The position numbers were made by a program, and so were the translations under genes. The notes beneath the pieces are model-generated. The model saw only the letters and a list, made by a program, of their open reading frames with translations, was not told the origin of the DNA and did no database searches. Source: Saturnia japonica (Eukaryota > Arthropoda > Insecta > Lepidoptera > Saturniidae). Taken from it: a DNA stretch of 64,000 bases. Where the stretch lies: assembly GCA_033032175.1 (NCBI GenBank), contig CM065319.1:17147018-17211017 (forward strand). The letters are read 5' to 3'. This document shows positions 35,809 to 46,559 of this stretch, in pieces. Position 1 is the stretch's first letter. Every line of letters begins with the position of its first letter.

Positions 35809-37472
35809 CAAGGTGTCCAGAAAGGGTATGGGGTATTTGTTTTCGCGCCATATTCGAAACGGGGCGTCTAAAGGGTGCGGGGAGGGGTTCGTGGCGTCCG
35901 CCATTTTGTGGAGTTTTAGTCACGATGGAACAGTACTCGGGGACGCATCGCGCATTTTGCGTACGAGCGTATTATCGTAATGGTGATTCAATAGTGACTG
36001 CTCAACGTCTCTATCGTGCGGAATATCGTACACGCCACGCGCCAAGTGATGATAGCATTAGGAAATGGATCAGGATGTTCGAGAATACAGGTGCGACAGT
36101 TAAAATTCAAAACTCTGGTCGTCCTCGTTCAGTTCGCGATGAAGAAACAATTGAAGAAGTTGAGGCGTCGGTTCGTCAAAATCCGTCTTTATCCATCCGA
36201 AAGCGAAGCCAAGCGTTGAACATCAAAAAATCGTCTTTACATTCGATTTTAAAGAAAGACTTACATCTAAAAGCCTATAAAATTCAATTGGTTCAAGAAT
36301 TGAAGGACACGGACTATGCTAATCGACTGAATTTTGCGAACGAAATGCTGCAGCGATTTAACAACTTTAACAACATACTGTTCAGTGACGAAGCAAATTT
36401 TCACCTGAATGGTCGTGTTAATAAGCAGAATTGTCGGTACTGGGCAGTGGAGAATCCGAGACGAAAGCATGAACGACCCCTGCATAGCCCAAAGGTCGTT
36501 GTTTGGGCCGCTATGTCTGCTAAAGGCATAATTGGTCCTTATTTTCATGAAGATCAACGAGGCCGAGCAATTAATGTGAATAGTGACCGTTATTGCAATA
36601 TGTTGCGAAATTTTTTGGTCCCAGAGTTGCAGGAGTTTGCAGATTTCAACTCAAGAACGTGGTTCCAGCAAAATGGGGCCACTTGCCATACCTCAAATGA
36701 CTCAATGGAAGTTGTTAACGAATTATTCCCTAATACAGTCATTTCGCGAAGGGGTAACATCAACTGACCTCCCAGAAGCCCCGACCTTAGCCCGCTTGAC
36801 TATTTTGCATGGGGATACCTTAAAAGTAAGGTTTATCAAAACAATCCGACGAATCTAACCCAGTTAAAGCAAAACATCAGGTCAGAAATGGCAGCAATAT
36901 CGATAGCTATGTGTCAACGTGTTATCGCCAATCTTCGTTTCCGTTTAGAAGAGTGCCAGCAACGTAACGGTCATCATTTGGATAACATCATCTTTTCCAA
37001 ATAATTCTCCAATTCATATGTTTAGGCTAGAATTGTGCAAAGCGGAACGTGAATATTCTTGCCTTACTCTCCGTCCCCCTCCACCCACCACCCTGTGGTA
37101 TGTACGACACTTCACTTCGTTGTGGGCATTGCGCGAGGCAACGAACGTCCGACCGACATCCGACATAAGTCACTCATTTATATTAATTAAAATACATTGT
37201 TAGTTACTTAAAGTGTTTAGAGAACTTGGTGTTGTGTACCAGTGGAGGAAGAGCGAGACAACAGGGAGCGCAGCCCAGGGTGAGTCCCATTTTTTCCGTC
37301 CTTTTCCAATGCTGCTTAGCACATGGTAGGTAGGTAATAAAAAATAATAATTTCAAAAAAGAACTAGCGTCTTCACATATGCTAATAATAAACAATAAAC
37401 TTTTTTATTGTATACAAATAATTTTTGTTTCATTGAACTTACAAATACCCGATACCCTTTCTGGACACCTTG
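35809..37472 (+). mobile_element. DD41D-type mariner with 34-bp inverted ends
   Basis: The left end CAAGGTGTCCAGAAAGGGTA matches the inverted right end over about 34 bp (one G/C difference inside). TA is duplicated at 35807-35808 and 37473-37474. Length is 1,664 bp. The right terminal repeat is duplicated as a stub at 41099-41124, in the second copy of the 37.4-39.7 kb segment. Confidence 0.92.
35925..37004 (+). pseudogene. DD41D mariner transposase, one stop and one catalytic change
   Basis: One frame runs from ATG 35925 to TAA 37002-37004 (359 codons), broken only by TGA at 36765-36767 (codon 281). The surrounding motif is R-G-N-I-N-stop-P-P-R-S-P-D, where relatives have Trp (TGG). The N-terminus carries a helix-turn-helix and GRPRSVRDEETIEEVE. 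The first catalytic block is LFSDEANFHLNG. The second reads WFQQNGATCHTS: residue 250 is Asn (AAT at 36672-36674) where the family has Asp. The third is PRSPDLSPLDYFAWGYLKS. Forty-one residues separate the second and third acidic positions. The copy is young but dead on two counts. Confidence 0.9.
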
Positions 37473-38247
37473 TATATAATCATGTTATTTGTGTATTTAG
37501 TAGGTACGGAGATAGGGGCATCTGTAATGAAATATTTTCCACCTTATCACAACTTGGCTTTAAGAAAATATATTGGAGCACTAAGCACACCTTTATATAA
37601 AAATCCAACATAATAAATGTGAAAGTGTGTATGTTTGGATGTTTGTTACACAGTCACGCAAAAAACGGCTCAACAGATCTCAATGAATTTTGACACATAG
37701 ATATTCTATGACCTGGAATAACACATAGGGTATTTTTTATCTCGGTAAAAGTCATAGTTTAACCAGCGTTGTCCTACAAATATAATAAATGGAAAGTTTG
37801 GATGAAATTTAGCACACAGATAGTCCATAACCCGCATTAACACATAGGATACATTTTGTTACGGTTAATGTTATAACTTGAGCACTGTTATCAATTCATA
37901 TCTAAGCTTAAGCCTAAACAGAAAATGATTCCATTGTGATAAAATTAGTTAGATTGTTTGAACTGTGATCATAAGGCACGAGCCGAGAAAGAGAAGCAAG
38001 CGGACCGCTGCAGCGGTCGGCAAGTGCTACAAACAAATAATTATTCGTTGAAAATTCCTATACAACTCTTAGACAGACATTAAAATTGAAGTAATCATTT
38101 TTAGAAACTATTTGTTTCCGCACTTTTTCCTTCAGATAGAGATTACCCTTCACCCTCACCAAGTTTTCTTATCATCAAATTTAGCGGCATGTTATCAAAA
38201 GCCCAATCTCTTTTAGTTTTGTAACGATTATTGTATTGTTTACATCA

Positions 38248-38300
38248 GCTAAACCTAAACTTAAGCCTAAGCCTAAACCCAATCACAATCCCAAACCTAA
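38248..38300 (+). repeat. degenerate CCTAA/CCTAAA array, left of the SINE
   Basis: The stretch 'ctaaacctaaacttaagcc', 'taagcctaaaccc', then 'aaacctaacag' repeats CCTAA-like units. A matching block (38545-38582, 'aaatttaaacctaaacctac') lies just past the SINE. Insect telomeres are (TTAGG)n/(CCTAA)n, so a degenerate interstitial telomere-like array is possible. Plain low complexity is the alternative. The same array is present in the second copy at about 41970-42025. Confidence 0.45.
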
Positions 38301-38302
38301 CA

Positions 38303-38530
38303 GGCCTCGTGGCGCAGTGGTAGTAACGCTACTATTGAGCCGAGAGGTCGCGGATTTGATTCCCGCCCATGACAGACTTTATGTGATGAGCATAAATGTC
38401 AGTTGTGTGTGTTTCCATATACATATATTTATATTTATATGTATATGAGCTGTTTAGTTACCATATTACAAGCTTTGCTTAGTTTGGAATTAAAAGGTTG
38501 TTTGAAATTGTGTCCTATAAAAAAAACAAA
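38303..38530 (+). repeat. tRNA-derived SINE inside the duplicated segment
   Basis: The head GGCCTCGTGGCGCAGTGGTA has an A box (TGGCGCAGTGG). It is followed by 'gaggtcgcggatttgattcc' with a B box (GGTCGCGGATTTGATTCC). The body contains 'acaagctttgcttagtttgg' and ends in an A-run near 38530. The second copy (about 42024-42250) has a disrupted B box. Confidence 0.8.
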
Positions 38531-39767
38531 CCATCAAATCTAAACCCAAACCTTTACCCAAATTTAAACCTAAACCTACATAAGGCACGCCAACTGGTTT
38601 ATTGATTTATTGATATTGATATACCTATTGTAAATTATCTGGATTATAAAGTTTTGCTACGAGTGAATTCTTTCATCGTGTTATCCCACATGTGATGACC
38701 CCGACTTGATATGAACACGCAACCTTCTTTCTGACTTTTTGACAAACTTCAAACCAATTGTAATTGGTAAATCCAATTGTAAATGTAGGTAAAGAGATGT
38801 ATTGGACCATGGAGAAGGACATAAGCTACCTTATGTAAACTTGAAGGGGTGAAATAGGGGATAAATTTTTTATGAAGAACCCATATTGTCTAAAATTAAG
38901 GAGGTGAAAATTCATATTTATGCTTTAGGTAAATAATAAAAGGGGTTTCACGTTTTTCAAAAACCTTCTCTCGCAAGACGGTACAAGTTTTATTAGGACG
39001 GTTAATGTGTTGGACTCATATTGACATATAGTTACAATACCATATACACAATGATAAACTCATATATGATTTTTTGGTTTGTCGTGTTCCGAGATCAGTC
39101 TGTGTATATCCAACAATACGCAGACGAAGTCGCGGGTACCAGTTAGTAGTATAATATGAATAAGTAGAAAGTAAAGAAGTAGGTAAATAGGAGAACGCTA
39201 AGCGATACGCGAGTTGTTGTGACTGGTGTTGTGCTGCTACGCTGCTACGCGGCTACGAGGAGGTCAAGGTCGCATTAGGGCTCGGTTGCGGTACGGGGGG
39301 TGTGAGAGCGCGAGCAGAGCGGGTGCCGAGGTACCATGGGCGGGGCTCGATCCCGAAATAGACGCAGCTCAGTTTGTCAACACACGCCTACGCCTGGCTC
39401 AACGGTTCCCGGGTGCCGCCCAGGGAGGCGCCCCGAGCCCCGGTGTGGACGAGCCGGGTGTGGTTTCTAGGAATACTGAGGACTATTCTATATTAATGTA
39501 CTACTCTGTAATGTCTTGTTAATTGAAGTTGTTTCATTTTAAATTAAGTAAATAAATGAAATAATAAATCGAGATCATTGAAACTTTATAGAGATCAAAA
39601 CTGTTTAACTTTTTGGTATGAGTATAGTGTCGCGTTTGACCAGTCTCGCCTGATGTTAAGTGGCGATGTTTACCGAAAGCTCGAGCTCATCGGAGGATTC
39701 ACGTTATTTCTGTAGCAAGCAAGTCGGTTCGCATTTTATGATAATGTCGTCAGTGTTTCAGATTGTA

Positions 39768-39812
39768 TACTTGAATTGAGTCGTATAATATCAAAAACGG
39801 CGTTCTCCATTT
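39768..39812 (-). repeat. inverted 'tggaga.gccg' segment between the duplicates
   Basis: The minus strand reads ATGGAGAACGCCGTTTTTGA then 'tattatacgactcaatt'. This matches 43571-43612 on the plus strand (GGAGATTGCCGTGTTTGATA). Related TGGAGACTGCCG units occur at about 39973, 40004 and 40034. These look like terminal or subterminal repeats of a DNA transposon. Confidence 0.5.
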
Positions 39813-40380
39813 TAGTAACATTTGAAATAAACAGGAAAATTGTTTTTTTAATTCTTTAGGCGAAATTTGGAACATTTTTTTTTAATTATACTTCATAGCT
39901 ATTATCTTCAATAATTTAAAGGAATTAAAATAGATGTATGGAGAAAATACATGAAGAAATCTTAAAAAAACCAATGGAGACTGCCGACTTTGTTAGGCAC
40001 TTTTGGAGACTGCCGAGTCTGATAGTAACTGTGTTGGAGATTGCCGTTTTTGACACAATCAACGCCATCTTTAAATCATACAAAAAGTGAGCATGTAATC
40101 TTGATACTGTATGGCAGATTCAGGTAGGTTTAGGAATATAAAGCAATCGCAAGAAATAGTACACAAATTGTTATATTGAACCTTGAAAATATCCTGAAAT
40201 TTTTATACTTCACATTACTACATTAGGGTACGTTATTTTATTATATTATATTTTATTGATTATATTTGATGATTACACATAATATCCATAGCATTTAGGC
40301 AGTAAAAATAAAAGTTCATTTTTAAATATATAAGAATTTTTATAAAAAATCAGTACTTAATCATCACAATAAAAACTAAA

Positions 40381-41097
40381 TTATATTCGCAAAACAGGCT
40401 CCTCATTCTGACATTGACATAAGACCTCATCTACATGTCCATGCGTTTCATTAGATCCTGTAGATTCATCTTCTGTATTTGTAGACGCTGTTATTAAAGA
40501 TTTGTAGAACACCAATTCCTTATCTTCGGTCCAGTTTTCTCCGTAATGTTTTACTAATAATTTCTTGACGTCTAATATCTTATTTGTGTTCACGTGCCCA
40601 GACGAACTTATTTCGCCAACCCTCATCGTATAAAAGGTTTTTGTTTTTTTTGTTATCGCTCTATATATTCCTTCACTTACTTTATAAAACAAATCGCCCT
40701 TTACTACCACATTATCTTTGCTCTTCGTTCTTTTGATAAAAAATCTTTTACATTTTTGAAATTGTAAATGCCAGTGACCGACATCTTTGACAAAAGTTTT
40801 CGTAGCGTTTCTCCAATCATAAAGTTTAAAGTCAACTCCTAATTTAATAACAGTACTGTAATTTTTTATTATGTTCAAGTATTCTTCTGGATTTTTGATT
40901 ATTTCTCGTTTTCGTATATCTTTTTCTATCATTCCAAATACTCGATCCGGCGGTATAAATGAGTGTCCTACTACAGGGAATACTATTTGAACATTTTTTA
41001 TGGTGTCTGGGGCATTGTTTGTCAGCCACTTAGCTAACATTGTCATCATGGACGTATTTTTATTTTGTCCACCGCAATCCATCCGTTCTGAATTCAA
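40381..41097 (-). CDS. GGQN-motif transposase-like ORF, 3' portion
   Basis: A clean 238-codon frame reads MNSERMDCGGQNKNTSMMTM and then VVGHSFIPPDRVFGMIEKDI. In insect transposase-like proteins of the DUF7869-type the same order occurs: an acidic-C-GGQN-x-N block, a P/V-GHS block, then an acidic R-x-FG-x-IEK block. The C-terminal half is lysine-rich (KRFFIKRTKSKDNVVVKGDL), with YGENWTEDKELVFYKSLI near the end. The real N-terminus is missing: upstream of the first residues the sequence turns into the mariner terminal stub (41099). It lies between the two duplicated segments. It is intact for its length, but function is unknown and the first residues are probably not the natural start. Confidence 0.55.
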   Translation of the reverse strand: MNSERMDCGGQNKNTSMMTMLAKWLTNNAPDTIKNVQIVFPVVGHSFIPPDRVFGMIEKDIRKREIIKNPEEYLNIIKNYSTVIKLGVDFKLYDWRNATKTFVKDVGHWHLQFQKCKRFFIKRTKSKDNVVVKGDLFYKVSEGIYRAITKKTKTFYTMRVGEISSSGHVNTNKILDVKKLLVKHYGENWTEDKELVFYKSLITASTNTEDESTGSNETHGHVDEVLCQCQNEEPVLRI

Positions 41098-41098
41098 A

Positions 41099-43572
41099 CC
41101 GATACCCGTTTCTGGATCACCTTATATAATCATGTTATTTGTGTATTTAGTCGGTACGGAGATAGGGGCATCTGTAATGCAATATTTTCCACCTTGATCA
41201 CAACTTGGCTTTAAGAAAATATCTTAGAGTCACTAAGCACACCTTTATATAAAAATCAACATAATAATGTGAAAGTTTGTATGTTTGGAATTGCCTTGTT
41301 ACACATGGTCACGCAATTATAAACGGTATCAACTGATCTCAATGAATTTTGACATATAGATATTCTATGATCAGGCAGTTTAGGCATAGGGTAATTTTTT
41401 ATCTCGGTAACAAGTCATAGTTTAACAGCGTTGTCCTACAATATCATAATGGAAAGTTTGGATGAAATTTAGCACACAGATAGTCCATAATCCGCATTAA
41501 CACATAGGATACATTTTGTTACGGTTAATGTTATGCACTCTGAGCACTGTCTATCAATTCATATCTAAGCTTAAGCCTAAACAGAAAATGATTCCGATTG
41601 TGATAAAATTTAGTCTAGATTGTTATGAACTGTGATCATAAGGCACGAGCCGAGAAAGTTGAAGCAGAGCGGATCCGCTGCAGTGGTCGAGCCAAAGTGC
41701 CTACAATTACAAATGCGTATTAAATATCTTTCTGAAATATTCCTTTTTCACTTAAATGACTCTCTGCTGGAGCGTTATACATTACGCCACATCTTATTGA
41801 ATGTTAAGGTCATTGCTAGATAACTATCTTGTTTCCGCACTTTTACCTTCGAGATATAGATTACCCTTCACCCTCGCCAAGTTGAAACTTATCGATCAAA
41901 TTTAGCGTCATGTTATCAAAAGCCCAATCTTTTAGTCTTGTATACGATTATTGTATTGCGATTACATCCGCTAAACCTAAACTTCAGCCTAAGCCTAAAC
42001 CCAATCACAATTCAAACCTAACAGTTCGTGGCGCAGTGGTATTGTAACGCTACTATTGACTGTGGTCGTGGATTTGCAATATCCCGCCCATGACAGACTT
42101 ATGCTGACTGAGCATAAATGTCAGTTGAATAATGTGTTTCTGACTTAAACAATAACACTTTATATTTAGTCTGTATATGAGCTGTTCCGTTACATATTAG
42201 AATTCTGTTGCCTTGCGTTTGGAATTAAAGTTGTTTGAAATTGTGTCAATATTTTAAAATAAATACCATCAAATCTGAGCCCAATACCTTTTTCATTTTT
42301 TGTAAACATCGTAAACCTACATATGTCACGCCAACTGGTTTATTGATTTATTGATATTGATCCACCTATTGTAAATTATCTGGATTAGTAAAGTTTTGCT
42401 GACAGAGTGACGATTCTGTCAATCGTCTTATCCCACATGTGATGACCCCGACTTGATATGAAACACGCAACCTTCTTTCTGACTTTGACAAACTATCAAT
42501 ACCAATTGTAATTGGTAAATCCAATTGTAAATGTAGTCGTGAAGAGATGTATTGGACCACGGAGAAGGACATAAGCTACGCTTATGTAAACTTGAAGGGG
42601 TGAAATAGGGGATAGAATATGTTATGAAGAACCCATATTGTCTAAAACTTAAGGTAGGTCCGAATAATTATAGCTTTGATGCATCGAATAGTATAAACTA
42701 AAAACTAAGGAGTTATCACGTTTTTCAGAAACCTCTCTCGCATAGACGGTACAAGTTTTATTAGGACGGTTAATGTGTTGGACTCATAATAACATATAGT
42801 TACTTGTTTGTTATACCATATACATTGAATGAATAAACTCATATATGATTATTATGGTTTACATACGTGTTCCGAGATCAGTCTAAATATATCCTAACAA
42901 ATACGCAGACGAAGTCGCGGGTACCAGTTAGTAGTAAATATGAATAAGTAGAAAGTATCAAGAAGTAGTGTAAGCGTTGCGTACGAACGCTAAGCGATAC
43001 GCGAGTTGTCTGTGCACTGGTGTTGTGCTGCTACGCAATGCTACGCGGCTACGAGGAGGTCAAGGTCTGCCGTTGCTCGGTTGACTGTACGGGGGGTGTG
43101 ACAGCGCGTGCAGAGCGGGATGTTCCGACGTACCATGGGGGCTCGATCCCGAAATAGAAACAATAGTTTTGTTTGTTTTATCAACACACGCCTACGCTGG
43201 CTCAACGGTTCCCGGGTACAAACCAGGGAGGCGCCCGAGCCCCGTGTGGACGAGCCGGGTGTGGTTTCTAGACTACTGAGCCTATATCTAATATTCTATG
43301 TACTACTCTGTAATATGGCTTGTTAATTGAGAGTTGTTTCATGTTAATAAGTAAATCAATGACACTAGGAGAATGCGAGATCATTGAAAACTTTACCTAG
43401 AGATCAAAACTGTTTAAACTGGTTTTGGTAATGAGTATAGATGTACGCGTTTGACCAGTCTCGCTAAGAAAGTTATTAGTGGCAAGATGTTTACCGAAAG
43501 CTTTGAGCTCATCGGAGGATTCACGTTATTTCTGTAGCATTGATAAGTCGGTTCGCATTTTATGCATAATGT
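41099..43572 (+). repeat. duplicated segment, copy 2, indel-rich
   Basis: It follows copy 1 from 'ccgatacccgtttctgg' (mariner terminal repeat stub) to 'cgcattttatgcataatgt'. It is about 175 bp longer, because many 1-6-bp insertions are scattered throughout, for example 'ttagtctagattgttatgaac' where copy 1 has 'ttagttagattgtttgaac'. Substitutions are few in some stretches and dense in others. The pattern resembles uncorrected sequencing error as much as ordinary divergence. Confidence 0.8.
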
Positions 43573-43689
43573 GGAGATTGCCGTGTTTGATATTATACGA
43601 CTGAATTGTAATCTGTCTCATAAGAAGTATCGTCAAGCGATATTATTTAAATGAATACATAAAAACTTTGTGACAAACACAGATTGAAA

Positions 43690-43905
43690 AAACCCATCTT
43701 TAAAATTTTTGTCTATCAGTCTGTTTAGTCCAGGTGATCTTTTAAAATTGAATTATTTTAGAAAAATAATTAAGGTTCCGGACGAATAAAGAAAAATTGC
43801 TCACGGTGAAATCAATTCGGGCGCTTATATGACTTACGATGAGTTATCCTTATGAGATATATCAAATTAATGTACTACATAATTGTAGAAGTTAAAAAGA
43901 CCTAC
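43690..43905 (+). repeat. dispersed repeat, copy B
   Basis: The stretch 'ctgtttagtccaggtgatct', 'ggttccggacgaataaag', 'caattcgggcgcttatatga', then 'ttaatgtactacataattg' matches copy A at 150-385. It starts just right of the duplicated segment. Confidence 0.65.
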
Positions 43906-43975
43906 AAAAAAGTCGGCGATATTATATTATATAATATATTATTTATTTTTCATTTTTGATGTTTGTTATAAGTAG

Positions 43976-44590
43976 ACCCTTCAAAATATTGACATTGTAA
44001 CTCAACGAAAAGTGACAGCAAGTGATGTAGATAATACTCATTGTTTAGGTTCATTAATAATGCAAATGTCAAACAGAATAACATACGTATGAAGCTAATA
44101 ATTAAAAAAAAATCCTAACTCGACCAGTGTAACAGAACTTACGACCCTTCAAAATATTGACATTGTCACTCAACGAAAAGTGACAGCAAGTGATGTAGAT
44201 AATACTCATTGTTTAGGTTCATTAATAATGCAAATGTCAAACAGAATAAAATACGGATGAAGCTAATAATAAAAAAAAATCCTAACTCGACCAGTGTAAC
44301 TGAACTTAGACCCTTCAAAATATTGACATTGCCACTCAACGAAAAGTGACAGCAAGTGATGTAGATAATACTCATTGTTTAGGTTCATTAATAATGCAAA
44401 TGTCAAACAGAATAACATACGTATGAAGCTAATAATAAAAAAAAAAAAACTTAATCCGACCAGTGTAACTGAACTTAGACCCCCCAAAATATTGACATTG
44501 TCACTCAACGAAAAGTGACAGCAAGTGATGTAGTTAATACTCATTGTTTAGGTTCATGAATACTGCAAATGTTAAACAGAAAATAGTCTA
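43976..44590 (+). repeat. ~167-bp satellite, 3.7 units
   Basis: Units start at 43976, 44144, 44310 and 44479 (168, 166 and 169 bp, last one partial). Each opens with 'acccttcaaaatattgacat'. Each also carries TGTCACTcaacgaaAAGTGACA, a 7-bp inverted repeat (unit 1 has one mismatch). A poly(A) stretch ends each unit. Confidence 0.92.
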
Positions 44591-44831
44591 TGATAAAAAA
44601 GTCGCTGCTCGAATTCGATCATTGGGCGACCACTAGTATTATTGATAATTCAATTGTTTAATATGTATTGTATTAATTATGTCTGTATTTTCACTATCAA
44701 ATAAATGTTCTTTCTTTATTACTTTATCCCAGCTGTCTCGAGACGGTTGGAGTCCCTGTGTACCGCGACCGCAACCGCTCTGTTTCCAACATACATATAT
44801 TTATGTTTGTTGCTTAACAATATTAGTCTAA

Positions 44832-45495
44832 GATCCCGCTGCAGGATTAGTGCGCTCATCGGTTTTTTGCTGAAAACCAAATTTTTATGTTTATTTATAA
44901 TTAGGAGAATATATATTTACCAGGGTGCCTGTCAAAATTTGGGCGCCAGTATTTTTAATTAAATTATTTTTAATTAATTTTCGGTGAAAATTATCGTTTA
45001 CTTGTATTTCAAATAAAATAACGTCTACATCATGGCAATTTATATGAAGATTTAAAAAAATCACGGTTGCTGTTGCGCACCTCGCCGCACCTCTTCGCAG
45101 CCAGGTGTAAACAGGTATGATTTCGATACATTTTTACGTTTATAACGTATACATATTTATTAATTATATATCAAATTGAAGCTAATTTTTTTCTATTAAT
45201 TATCATATATGGTTGCCTAATTAAATCTGGCCGTAAATAAGGGTTACTGGCTGTTAAAGATGATAAATTTTTAAGGTAGAGTGAAAGAGAGTTAGCGCGT
45301 AACATCATTTGTCAGACAAGTATAGCGATTGCCGGTTGTGCAACGTTTTTAAACCATTGCGCATGAATGCGTCGAATGTTAGTTTGACTAATTTTGACAG
45401 CCCTGGTAAATATATATTCTCCTAATTATAAATAAACATAAAAAATTTTATTTTCAGCAAAAAACCGATGAGCGCATTAATCCTGCAGCGGGATC
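44832..45495. mobile_element. foldback/MITE element with ~108-bp inverted arms
   Basis: The left arm (44832-44940) begins GATCCCGCTGCAGGATTAGT and runs inward to 'ccagggtgcctgtcaaaatt'. The right arm (45390-45495) is its near-exact complement. The interior (about 450 bp) has no coding frame. A target duplication was not clear. It is probably a non-autonomous DNA transposon. Confidence 0.85.
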
Positions 45496-45589
45496 TCGTA
45501 CTATATGTACTCTGTGCATGTGAGGTGGACTTGAGTTATTGACATAGGTGTCTCTTACGATATTTTGTAACATCTATATTATGCTACAT

Positions 45590-46550
45590 GCATACATACG
45601 TCTATACATATTATAAAAACTCAACGTCTCTTTCTCTGTCTGTCTGTCGGTTTATGTACTTTTCACGCGATAACCAATTATCAAATTGACATGGTTTGTT
45701 TTTTAATTCACAGCTATGTTATCTAGCCAGTTACCAGGTTATAGGATATATTTTGTGACATAAATTAATGTGCTTGATGTAATTGATCTGCCAATTGCCT
45801 CGTGAAAGTTGAGACGCAGTTTTTCTACGATCACGATGAGACATAGTGCTATGTAGAAGTGACTCTCTCTCTGTACGTGCACTATAATAAATCATTACTC
45901 TAATCCAGTGATTCCCAAAATGGTATATCGACCCCCAGGGTTCGACGACGACCTGTAAGGAGCCCAACATGTCAGCAAAAAAAAAATGGGGGGTCCATGA
46001 GATGTAAATAGAGGGTCAACTATAGAAGATCTGATTTAAGCAGGTCGTGACTTTAATTTTGGCTTTCCATAAATAGACATACACCAATACAAAGTACTAA
46101 TATAAAGTTTTTATTTACTTACATTAAACCTTAACTTCCTTATTCCTTATAATGTCTGTCTGTCTACATAAAATATTAAATTACCTATGAAGTAGTACTT
46201 TTAATACATAAATGTTCATGAAATGTGATTAAGAATCTTTCAAAATGAGTAAGATTATATATTAGCTGTCGATAACACATTTGAAGTTGATGACGTTGCA
46301 AAAATCAATTACTTTCATGACTTTAACCTCTGAACCTATCGCAAATAAATTTGGGATGGAGGTAGCCTAGGACCTGTAAAGGACATATTAGGAAAAATAT
46401 AATAATATTTTCAAACTTTGGATCGACTATTTTCCGTAAATATGAGTTACTTTATATTTAGCAACCTTTTGTTATGACTATATGTAGGTTTGCGATGCGA
46501 GTTGACAACGTTCGCCGGTCCTTTAATTAAACTGGTAACGTGTTCGTGCT
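45590..46550. other. repeat-rich non-coding stretch
   Basis: A dispersed 'aaaactcaacgtctctttct' repeat with (tgtc)n lies at about 45615-45660. Nothing else is supported. The downstream promoter-like zone is listed separately. Confidence 0.4.
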
Positions 46551-46559
46551 AAAAATAGA

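Larger units (their letters stand above)
37449..39747 (+). repeat. duplicated segment, copy 1
   Basis: This 2.3-kb block recurs at 41099-43572 in the same orientation. It contains the end of the mariner, a 'gtttgttacacagtcacgca' dispersed repeat starting at about 37605 and ending in 'gacgaagtcgcgggtaccag' at 39122-39150, a SINE (38303-38530), CCTAA-like repeats and a GC-rich block (39226-39480). No host gene is supported. The open frame at 39226-39522 is arginine/glycine-rich with no domain. Confidence 0.85.

Noticed and set aside
39226..39522. GC-rich open frame (98 codons)
   Set aside because: Arg/Gly-rich translation of a GC block with no domain, and the second copy breaks the frame.
44166..44544. 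Two overlapping minus-strand open frames
   Set aside because: They are translations of the satellite units, repeating the same peptide.
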